A stretch of DNA of 64,000 bases from Leeia oryzae DSM 17879 (GTDB lineage Bacteria > Pseudomonadota > Gammaproteobacteria > Burkholderiales > Leeiaceae): NCBI RefSeq assembly GCF_000376945.1, contig NZ_AQXU01000023.1:248001-312000 (forward strand). Reading direction: 5' to 3'. Below the pieces are notes generated by a model. That model did not search any database, was not told the origin of the DNA, and saw only the letters and a program-made list of their open reading frames with translations. The position numbers and the translations under genes were made by a program. Shown here piece after piece: positions 35,801 through 42,965 of the stretch; position 1 is the first letter of the stretch, and each line of letters opens with the position of its first letter.

Positions 35801-37183
35801 TTAGCAAGGCATGTTGGCAGCCTTGCGCACGTAGAACCACCAGGTCACCAGCAGGCAGCTCAGGTAGAAGCCGATAAAGCAGTACAGGGCCAGGTCTGGT
35901 GCGCCAGTAGCCGCGATAGAACTACCAAAGCTTTTCGGAATGAAGAAACCACCGTAAGCACCAATGGCGCCAGAGAAGCCCAGAACTGCGGCAGATTCTT
36001 TACCGGCATCCAGAGTGGCCTGACGCAGTGCGGCTTCTGATGTACCAGCCGCACGCTGACGTTCGGTCAGGAAGATCACCGGAATCATGCGGAAGGTAGA
36101 GCCGTTACCAATACCTGTCAGGGCAAACAGAATGATGAACATGCTCAGGAAACCCTGGAAGTTGCCGGTAGAGCCTGCGTGTGGCAAGAAGTTGATCACC
36201 CCCATCACGGCCAGCATCATCAGGAAGAACACCACCAGCGTCACGCGGGCGCCACCCAGTTTGTCGGATACCCAGCCACCAATCGGACGGGTCAAGGCAC
36301 CTACTAACGGCCCAAGGAAGGCGTACTGTGTCGGGTTAACATCCGGGAACAGGGCTTTGGTCAGCATGGCCAGACCAGCAGAGAAACCAATGAAAGAACC
36401 AAAGGTACCCACGTACAACCAGCACATGATCCAGTTATGTTTGCGTTTGAAGATAACCGCCTGATCTGCAAAAGAAGCTTTGGCATCGGCAATGTCGTTC
36501 ATGCCGAACCAGGCCAGCACGGTTGAAGCAATAATGAACGGTACCCAGATGAAGCCGGCATTTTGCAGCCAGATGTGTTTTTCTACACCGGCTTTGACAA
36601 AGGTATGCGGTTCACCAGACAAGGCACCAAAGATGGCACTGGCCACCACTACCGGCACCAGAAACTGCACCACAGACACGCCCAGATTACCGATACCTGC
36701 GTTCATGCCCGTGGCAAAACCTTTTTTGGCTTTCGGGAAGAAGAAGCTGATATTGGACATGCTGGAGCTAAAGTTACCACCGCCCAGACCGCATAACAGG
36801 GCCAGCACCAGCAAGGTTGGATAGCTGGTGGTCGGGTCGCCCAAGGCAAACCCCATGCCCAGTGCCGGAATCAGCAAGCTGGCGGTTGAAATGGCTGTCC
36901 ATTTGCGACCACCAAAAATAGGCACCAGGAAGGAATAGAAAATCCGCAAGGTGGCACCAGACAACGAAGGCAAGGCCGTTAACCAGAACAATTGGTTTTT
37001 GCTGAAGTTGAACCCGGCCTTATCCAGGTTCACTACTACCACACTCCACAACATCCAGACAGAGAATGCCAGCATCAGGGCAAAAATCGAGATCCACAGG
37101 TTGCGCGATGCAACCTTCTCCCCCGTTTGTTGCCAGAATGCAGTGTTTTCTGGCTGCCAGTCTTTTAACACATGACTACTCAT
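35801..37183 (-). CDS. narK2: Nitrate/nitrite antiporter NarK (NarK2 type)
   Basis: A 460-residue MFS transporter with 12 helices. The two nitrate-signature stretches of the NNP family are visible (GLGGGNFSSSMSNISFFFPK and later GAIGAYGGFFIPK). In tandem NarK systems the longer protein usually exchanges nitrate for nitrite. It is the second gene of the pair, 55 bp after narK1, with GGGAG before its start. Substrate direction is inferred from family and position. Confidence 0.9.
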   Translation of the reverse strand: MSSHVLKDWQPENTAFWQQTGEKVASRNLWISIFALMLAFSVWMLWSVVVVNLDKAGFNFSKNQLFWLTALPSLSGATLRIFYSFLVPIFGGRKWTAISTASLLIPALGMGFALGDPTTSYPTLLVLALLCGLGGGNFSSSMSNISFFFPKAKKGFATGMNAGIGNLGVSVVQFLVPVVVASAIFGALSGEPHTFVKAGVEKHIWLQNAGFIWVPFIIASTVLAWFGMNDIADAKASFADQAVIFKRKHNWIMCWLYVGTFGSFIGFSAGLAMLTKALFPDVNPTQYAFLGPLVGALTRPIGGWVSDKLGGARVTLVVFFLMMLAVMGVINFLPHAGSTGNFQGFLSMFIILFALTGIGNGSTFRMIPVIFLTERQRAAGTSEAALRQATLDAGKESAAVLGFSGAIGAYGGFFIPKSFGSSIAATGAPDLALYCFIGFYLSCLLVTWWFYVRKAANMPC

Positions 37184-37238
37184 TTTTTTACTCCCTCATG
37201 GGATACAGAAATTGACCAGGAACTTAACAAAAAATCTT

Positions 37239-38501
37239 TCAGGCCTTGTGATGCGCAATGACCTGCTCGCCGTAAGCCACGCTTTCAGGGCGGAAGCTAA
37301 AGTGCATCCAGATCAGGCTGACACACACGGTGCCGTACAGCAGCATGAAGCTGGAGCTGCGCACACCGGTCAGATCCACCAGCGCACCAAACATGATCGG
37401 CAGGATGAAACCACCCAGACCACCAGCCAGCCCCACCACGCCGGATACCGCACCAATGTTTTGGCCGAAATCGTCAGAAATGAACTTGAAGACAGACGCT
37501 TTACCGATGGCCATCGCAATACCCACCATGAACAGCACGATGGTGAACATGGTTGGGCTCAAGCCGATATGAAAGGTGCGAGGACCGGAAACGGTGGTAA
37601 TGGTGAAATCGGTTTGCGGATAAGACAGGATAAAGAAGGCAATCCAGCACACCCACATGACCCACCAGGTAGTTTTGTAGGCGCCAATCCGGTCTGACAT
37701 ATAACCACCTAAAGCGCGCAGCACGCCACCTGGCAGTGAGAAACAGGCAGCCAGCAAGGCAGCCGTTTTGATGTTAAAACCGTATTCGTTAACATAGTAT
37801 TTGGTCATCCACAGCGACAAACCGACATAGCCGCCAAACACCACAGAGTAGTATTGGCAATAGCGCAGTACACGCGGGTCTTTCAGCATGGAGAGCTGTT
37901 GGCGCAGCGGCACATTGCTTTTGACCAGATGCTCTGGGTTAGATGCAGAAAACACCCAGAAGATACCTGCCGTTACCAGCATGGCAATGGCGTAGATTTT
38001 CGGCACGATCATCCAGCTGCCTGCTGCTGCAATCAAGGCCGGGGCAACAAACTTGTTAAGCGCAGAACCTGAGTTACCGGCCCCGAATACCCCCATCGCA
38101 AAACCTTGCTGGTCTTTACGGAACCAGCGGGCCACATATGGTGTACCAACAGAGAAAGAACCACCTGCCAGACCGATCCACAACCCGAGTGCCAGGAAGT
38201 GCCAGTATTGGGTGGCAAAACTGATCATGAAAATGGCTGGCACAGTTGACAGCATCACGCAAAAGAACACGATGCGGCCACCGAAGCGGTCCGTCCACAG
38301 CCCCAGAGGTACACGGATCAATGATCCACTCAGTACCGGTGTGGCAGCCAGCAGGCCAAATTCGGTTTCATTCAAACCCAGCTGGGCTTTGATAGGTATA
38401 CCGATGACGGCAAACATCATCCAGACAGCAAAACAGATGGTAAAGGCAAAGGTACTGGAGACCAGTACCGAAATGGCTTTACCGGAGTGGTGTTGGCTCA
38501 T
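37239..38501 (-). CDS. narK1: Nitrate transporter NarK (NarK1 type)
   Basis: A 420-residue MFS transporter with 12 helices and nitrate signatures GLAGGSFSVGTPYVARWF and GVVGLAGGLGGFILP. The shorter partner of a NarK1-NarK2 pair is thought to import nitrate with protons, which starts respiration before nitrite accumulates. GGGAG precedes ATG 38501. The upstream region shared with nrdD has a symmetric Fnr-type box and a NarL heptamer. The pair is separated from narG by three unrelated genes instead of heading the nar operon. Confidence 0.9.
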   Translation of the reverse strand: MSQHHSGKAISVLVSSTFAFTICFAVWMMFAVIGIPIKAQLGLNETEFGLLAATPVLSGSLIRVPLGLWTDRFGGRIVFFCVMLSTVPAIFMISFATQYWHFLALGLWIGLAGGSFSVGTPYVARWFRKDQQGFAMGVFGAGNSGSALNKFVAPALIAAAGSWMIVPKIYAIAMLVTAGIFWVFSASNPEHLVKSNVPLRQQLSMLKDPRVLRYCQYYSVVFGGYVGLSLWMTKYYVNEYGFNIKTAALLAACFSLPGGVLRALGGYMSDRIGAYKTTWWVMWVCWIAFFILSYPQTDFTITTVSGPRTFHIGLSPTMFTIVLFMVGIAMAIGKASVFKFISDDFGQNIGAVSGVVGLAGGLGGFILPIMFGALVDLTGVRSSSFMLLYGTVCVSLIWMHFSFRPESVAYGEQVIAHHKA

Positions 38502-38653
38502 GACGAACTCCCGTTGATAAAAACTTTTTTAGTTGTTCGCAGCTTACCCCTACAAAAGCTAGGGATATATTCGCCAAAAGCATGGCCTCCTCAGCACAAA
38601 GGGACTACACCCCACAGTCCAAATCACTAGTCGACCTAGACCGAAAGGAGTAT

Positions 38654-38667
38654 TTGACCTCGGTCAA
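38654..38667 (-). promoter_or_regulatory. Fnr/Dnr-type box and NarL heptamer for narK1
   Basis: TTGACCTCGGTCAA is a fully symmetric 5-4-5 dyad; outer bases extend it (AGTAT before, ATACT after). On the minus strand a -10 candidate TAGTGA (38629-38624) would put the box at about -42 for narK1. AGGAGTA at 38647-38653, TACTCCT on the minus strand, matches the NarL consensus. Confidence 0.7.
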
Positions 38668-38697
38668 AAATACTTTGCATGCTAAAAATATCGAAAA

Positions 38698-38711
38698 TTG
38701 ATCTCTCTCAA
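38698..38711 (+). promoter_or_regulatory. Fnr/Dnr-type box upstream of nrdD
   Basis: TTGATCTCTCTCAA matches TTGAT-N4-ATCAA at nine of ten positions. Its centre is about 60 bp before the start predicted from the nrdD promoter (38730-38758), which fits a class I activator position near -61.5. Confidence 0.65.
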
Positions 38712-38729
38712 GTAAATCGCATCTGCATA

Positions 38730-38758
38730 TTTACCCTTCACAAAACACAACATATAGT
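38730..38758 (+). promoter_or_regulatory. Predicted nrdD promoter
   Basis: TTTACC (38730-38735) and TATAGT (38753-38758) are 17 bp apart, predicting transcription from about 38764. The -10 element falls inside the first NrdR-like box, as expected for NrdR repression. Confidence 0.6.
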
Positions 38759-38791
38759 AAAAAAACAAATTTCAAACACAACATGTTGAAT
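38745..38791 (+). promoter_or_regulatory. Tandem NrdR-like boxes
   Basis: ACACAACATATAGTAA (38745-38760) and ACACAACATGTTGAAT (38776-38791) both begin ACACAACAT and are exactly 31 bp apart, start to start, three turns of the helix. They match the 16-bp NrdR consensus (ACACwATATwTwGTGT) at 13 and about 12 positions. NrdR represses ribonucleotide reductase genes from paired boxes with this spacing. Confidence 0.65.
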
Positions 38792-38805
38792 CCGGGAGGT
38801 GCCAG

Positions 38806-40842
38806 ATGAGCAAAATGGATAGCTTGGTTGGTTGCAAGGTGCGTAAGCGTAACGGGCAAATTGCCGACTTCTTGCCAGCCAAGATTGATGCCGCCATCGA
38901 GAAGGCGGGCAAGGCGTCTGGCGAGTTAAACCCCGAGACCGTCATGCGGGTCTCCCGCGCGGTTCAACATATGTTGTCGCACCGGCCAGACCCGTCTGAA
39001 GCGGTTTTTGATGTCGAAGAAATCCAGGATGCGGTCGAGCATGTCTTGATGAGCGGCGATTACTACCGCACCGCCAAGGCTTATATTGTTTACCGTGCCC
39101 AGCATGCCAAGATGCGTCAGGACAGCAAAACACTGGTCGACGTGGAGTTATCGGTCAACGAATACCTGAAACAGCTGGACTGGCGCGTCAACGCCAATGC
39201 CAACCAGGGCTATTCGCTGGGCGGGCTGATTCTGAACGTATCCGGCAAAGTCATTGCCAATTACTGGCTTAACCACGTTTATCCGCCGGAAGTGGGTGAA
39301 GCACACCGCAAGGGAGATGTGCATATTCATGACCTGGACATGTTATCCGGTTATTGTGCCGGCTGGTCTTTGCGCACCTTGCTGAACGAAGGGCTGAACG
39401 GTGTACCGGGCAAAGTGGAAGCGACCGCCCCCAAACACATGAGCTCTGCCGTAGGCCAGATCGTGAATTTCCTTGGCACCTTGCAAAACGAATGGGCGGG
39501 CGCACAGGCATTCAGTTCATTTGATACCTATATGGCCCCCTATATCCGCAAGGACAACCTCGACTACCCTACCGTCAAGCAATACATCCAGGAGCTGATC
39601 TACAACCTGAATGTACCTAGCCGCTGGGGCACCCAGACACCGTTTACCAACCTGACCTTTGACTGGGTATGCCCGGAAGACTTGCGGGAGCAGATTCCCT
39701 ACATTGGCGGGGTAGAAATGCCATTCAGCTATGGCGACCTACAGGCTGAAATGGACATGATCAACCGGGCCTATATTGAAGTCATGATGGCGGGCGATGC
39801 CAAGGGCCGGGTCTTTACCTTCCCGATCCCGACGTACAACATCACCCATGATTTCATCTGGGATAGCCCAAATGCTGACTTGCTGTTCGAGATGACGGCC
39901 AAGTACGGCCTGCCCTACTTCCAGAACTTCCTGAATTCGGAACTCAAGCCCAACCAGATCCGCAGTATGTGCTGCCGTCTGCAGCTGGATTTGCGAGAGC
40001 TGCTCAAGCGCGGCAATGGTCTGTTTGGCTCTGCCGAGCAAACCGGATCGCTGGGGGTGGTGACCATTAACTGCGCGCGTCTGGGGTATCGCTTTAAAGG
40101 CGATCAGGCCGCCCTGTTTGCAGAGATTGATCACCTGATGGACCTGGGCAAGGCCAGTCTGGAAATCAAGCGCAAAACCATCCAGCGGCTCATGGATGGC
40201 GGTTTGTTCCCGTACACCAAACGCTATCTGGGCACCTTGCGTAACCACTTCTCGACGCTGGGCGTGAATGGCATCAACGAGATGATCCGCAACTTCACCA
40301 ACGACGAGCACGATATCACCAGTCCATGGGGGCACCAGTTTGCCTGCCAGCTGCTGGACCATATCCGCGAACGCATCGTGCAGTATCAGGAAGAAACCGG
40401 CCACCTGTACAACCTGGAAGCCACACCGGCAGAAGGCACAACCTACCGTTTTGCCCGGGAAGACAAAAAGCATTATCCGGAGATTCTGCAAGCCGGCACA
40501 GAAGACATGCCGTACTACACCAACTCGTCCCAACTGCCCGTCGGCTTTACCGATGATCCGTTTGAAGCACTGGACAGACAAGATGAACTGCAACGCCGCT
40601 ATACCGGCGGTACCGTGCTGCACCTTTACATGAACGAGAAGATTTCCAGCATCAGTGCCTGCAAGAAGCTGGTTTACCGTGCATTGGCCAACCACCGCTT
40701 GCCATACATCACCATTACGCCGACTTTCTCGATTTGTCCGGTGCATGGCTACCTGTCTGGCGAGCACGAGTTCTGCCCCAAGTGTGACGATGAATTACTG
40801 GCCAAGCAGCCAGTAGAAACTGAAGTTTGCAGTAGCTGTTAA
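38806..40842 (+). CDS. nrdD: Anaerobic ribonucleotide reductase NrdD, main chain lacking its glycyl-radical end
   Basis: A 678-residue class III reductase large chain. The N-terminal ATP-cone (about residues 8-100) is followed by the barrel domain. The C-terminus has CPVHGYLSGEHEFCPKC, the four-cysteine zinc site, and then stops at VCSSC. In full-length NrdD the glycyl-radical segment follows this zinc region in the same chain; here it is absent and lies in the next small gene. GGGAGG precedes the start. The upstream region has an Fnr-type box and tandem NrdR boxes. The enzyme would supply dNTPs without oxygen. Confidence 0.95.
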   Translation: MSKMDSLVGCKVRKRNGQIADFLPAKIDAAIEKAGKASGELNPETVMRVSRAVQHMLSHRPDPSEAVFDVEEIQDAVEHVLMSGDYYRTAKAYIVYRAQHAKMRQDSKTLVDVELSVNEYLKQLDWRVNANANQGYSLGGLILNVSGKVIANYWLNHVYPPEVGEAHRKGDVHIHDLDMLSGYCAGWSLRTLLNEGLNGVPGKVEATAPKHMSSAVGQIVNFLGTLQNEWAGAQAFSSFDTYMAPYIRKDNLDYPTVKQYIQELIYNLNVPSRWGTQTPFTNLTFDWVCPEDLREQIPYIGGVEMPFSYGDLQAEMDMINRAYIEVMMAGDAKGRVFTFPIPTYNITHDFIWDSPNADLLFEMTAKYGLPYFQNFLNSELKPNQIRSMCCRLQLDLRELLKRGNGLFGSAEQTGSLGVVTINCARLGYRFKGDQAALFAEIDHLMDLGKASLEIKRKTIQRLMDGGLFPYTKRYLGTLRNHFSTLGVNGINEMIRNFTNDEHDITSPWGHQFACQLLDHIRERIVQYQEETGHLYNLEATPAEGTTYRFAREDKKHYPEILQAGTEDMPYYTNSSQLPVGFTDDPFEALDRQDELQRRYTGGTVLHLYMNEKISSISACKKLVYRALANHRLPYITITPTFSICPVHGYLSGEHEFCPKCDDELLAKQPVETEVCSSC

Positions 40843-40877
40843 ACCCTGTCCTTTTAACCCTGTTTAAGGAGAACACC

Positions 40878-41057
40878 ATGGCAACCGTAAAACCGCATCC
40901 CGTCTTGAAAGACGAACACCGCCAGCGCTGTGAAATTTGGACCCGCGTCATGGGCTACCATCGCCCGATGTCATCTTTCAATACCGGCAAAAAAGGCGAA
41001 TTCTTCGAGCGAACCTACTTCACCGAATCCGCCATCCAGCCGCAGAACCATGCATAA
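40878..41057 (+). CDS. Separate glycyl-radical segment of NrdD (59 residues)
   Basis: A 59-residue frame with a strong ribosome-binding site (AAGGAG, six bases before ATG). It contains CEIWTRVMGYHRPMSSFN followed by TGKKGEFFERTYF. RVMGY corresponds to the R-V-x-G-Y glycyl-radical motif at the C-terminus of class III reductases, which would make Gly26 the radical site. It begins 35 bp after the nrdD stop, and its own stop overlaps the nrdG start (ATGCATAA), so it is translated as part of nrdD-nrdG. It must act in trans with NrdD if the enzyme works. A simple frameshift is unlikely, since the gap holds two stops and a good start site. Confidence 0.85.
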   Translation: MATVKPHPVLKDEHRQRCEIWTRVMGYHRPMSSFNTGKKGEFFERTYFTESAIQPQNHA

Positions 41058-41769
41058 CCATTCTGCCCTTACAGCAGAATCGCTGCAGCTCGGCGGCTTT
41101 GTGCCCATGAGCTGTAGCGACTGGCCAGACATGCTGGCAGCAGTGGTCTTCATTGCCGGTTGTCCATGGCGGTGCAGTTATTGCCATAACCCGCATTTGC
41201 ACCAGCGCGATGAGGCCACTGCCCATGCAACCCGCCAACTGCTGAAATTCCTGGAAAGCCGGCAGGGTTTGCTGGACGGCGTGGTATTTTCTGGTGGCGA
41301 ACCCACCATCGACCCTGCACTGCCAGCCGTCATCCAGCAAGTAAAGGCCATGGGATTCAAGGTTGGGTTGCATACCGCAGGCTGTTATCCGGACCGTCTG
41401 ATCGCCATGCTGCCAGATCTGGACTGGGTCGGCCTGGATATCAAAACCCTGCCAGAACAATACGATGCGCTCACCGCCATCTCAGGCAGCGGCCAGCGAG
41501 CCGTTGAATCGCTCGATGCCGTCATAGAGGCCGGTATCCGTTTTGAAGTCCGCACCACCATTCATCCTGACTGGCTGCCAGAGCACAGCATCACGCAACT
41601 GGCAGACTGGTTGGCCGGCAAAGGCGTCCGCCATTTTGCCTTGCAGCGCTACCGCCCTTCCAGCAAAACACCGCCGCCCCCTCCTCCAATGACCTATCCC
41701 GACCTAGCCTGTTTGGCGTATTGCGAGAAACGCTTCGAAAGCTTTACCTTAAGGAACAGTAATACATAG
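41050..41769 (+). CDS. nrdG: Anaerobic ribonucleotide reductase activase (NrdG2 type)
   Basis: A 239-residue radical SAM protein. The cluster motif is CPWRCSYC and the SAM-binding segment VVFSGGEPTIDPAL. It should abstract hydrogen from the glycyl-radical glycine of the small upstream protein. ATG 41050 is chosen because it overlaps the preceding stop by eight bases; the open frame extends further upstream only inside that gene. It is longer than the classical E. coli NrdG and fits the NrdG2 subgroup. Confidence 0.9.
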   Translation: MHNHSALTAESLQLGGFVPMSCSDWPDMLAAVVFIAGCPWRCSYCHNPHLHQRDEATAHATRQLLKFLESRQGLLDGVVFSGGEPTIDPALPAVIQQVKAMGFKVGLHTAGCYPDRLIAMLPDLDWVGLDIKTLPEQYDALTAISGSGQRAVESLDAVIEAGIRFEVRTTIHPDWLPEHSITQLADWLAGKGVRHFALQRYRPSSKTPPPPPPMTYPDLACLAYCEKRFESFTLRNSNT

Positions 41770-41783
41770 GATGGAGAAAGCAT

Positions 41784-42470
41784 ATGCATCCCAAAATGGA
41801 TGTCGCAGGTTTGCTAAGGAATACCCCGTTTTTCAACGGTTTGTCTGATAGCCAGTTGTTCCAGATCCAGCAAGGCACCTCCGTGGTTAGGGCCAAAAAG
41901 GGGGATATCCTGTTTCTGAAGGGTGACCAGCCGACCGGCCTGTATCATCTGGTTTTCGGGCAGGTGAAAACCGCATTCCCTTCTGTCCATGGTAGCGAAA
42001 AGGTCTTGCAGATACTGGATAAAGGCCACCATATCGGCGAGGTTGCCGCGCTGCTGAACTGCCCGTATCCGGTGTATGCCCAGTGCCTGACGGACTCCCT
42101 GATCCTGCATATCAGTGCCCAGACCATTACCAATGTCATCACGCAAGAACCTGCGCTGGCATTACATTTGCTGCAGGATATATCCGAACGTCTGTTAAAA
42201 CTGATGCAGGACGTAGAAGCATTCAGCCAGCAAACCACCCAGCAACGGGTGATTCATTATCTGCTGGACCTGACACTGCAACAGCAGAACCTGCAGCAAA
42301 CCAGCCAGATCCGCCTGCCCACCACCAAGGGGGTGCTGGCCTCCCGGCTTAGTCTGAAACCGGAAACCCTCTCGCGGATCTTCCATCAATTGGTCAGCGA
42401 TGAGCTGATTAGCGTCAAGGGCCGGCAAATCCAGATTCACGATGTTAACCGCCTGAAGAAGATCATCTGA
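41784..42470 (+). CDS. Crp/Fnr-family regulator, Dnr-like (second of two)
   Basis: A 228-residue paralogue of the regulator at 17707-18390, with the same beta roll, dimer helix and recognition helix LKPETLSRIFHQL. Two cysteines (LLNCPYPVYAQC) are not arranged like FNR cluster ligands, so it probably does not bind an Fe-S cluster; NO or heme sensing is more likely. It lies 14 bp after nrdG in the anaerobic reductase operon, linking dNTP synthesis to denitrification signals. It may bind the Fnr-type boxes found in this window. Confidence 0.83.
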   Translation: MHPKMDVAGLLRNTPFFNGLSDSQLFQIQQGTSVVRAKKGDILFLKGDQPTGLYHLVFGQVKTAFPSVHGSEKVLQILDKGHHIGEVAALLNCPYPVYAQCLTDSLILHISAQTITNVITQEPALALHLLQDISERLLKLMQDVEAFSQQTTQQRVIHYLLDLTLQQQNLQQTSQIRLPTTKGVLASRLSLKPETLSRIFHQLVSDELISVKGRQIQIHDVNRLKKII

Positions 42471-42521
42471 TGCGGTGGATTTCCCTGCCCTGTTAGTGAC
42501 AAGCCAAGACCCCGGAGGCAT

Positions 42522-42965
42522 ATGAATCAAACCCATCTCGCCAAACATGCATTGCCGTTGGTGTATTCATGCTCCGGGTGTTCCAATGCCGCACAAATGG
42601 CCAATTATCTGGCGCTACAGCTAGACCGCGAGGGACTGGCCGAGATGTCCTGTATTGCAGGGGTGGGTGGCGGCGTTGCGCCCTTGGTACGCAAAGCCAG
42701 GGAAAACCGGCCAGTGATTGCTCTGGACGGCTGCAAGCTGCATTGTGTGAAAGCATGCCTGACCCAGGCATCCGTGGTGGCGACCGTCCATATTACCCTG
42801 TCAGACTATGGGGTGAAAAAACGGCAACATACCGACTTTGATCTGCCCGAAGCACAACAACAACTGGCCAGGCTCAAGCAGTTGCTGTCCACTCAAACCT
42901 CCGCTTCCCTCACTGACGGCGGGCAACTGGCGTCAACCACCATTGTAGAGATCGACTTAGGGTAA
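42522..42965 (+). CDS. DGC-domain putative metal-binding protein
   Basis: A 147-residue protein with cysteine motifs YSCSGCSNAAQ near the N-terminus and ALDGCKLHCVKACL in the middle, characteristic of the DGC family of putative zinc-binding proteins. The GVGGGVAPLVRKA segment resembles a nucleotide- or ligand-binding turn. It follows the Dnr-like gene by 51 bp in the same direction, so it ends the nrd operon. Its last nine bases overlap the convergent regulator gene. Function unknown; metal or NO chemistry at the cysteines is a guess. Confidence 0.78.
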   Translation: MNQTHLAKHALPLVYSCSGCSNAAQMANYLALQLDREGLAEMSCIAGVGGGVAPLVRKARENRPVIALDGCKLHCVKACLTQASVVATVHITLSDYGVKKRQHTDFDLPEAQQQLARLKQLLSTQTSASLTDGGQLASTTIVEIDLG

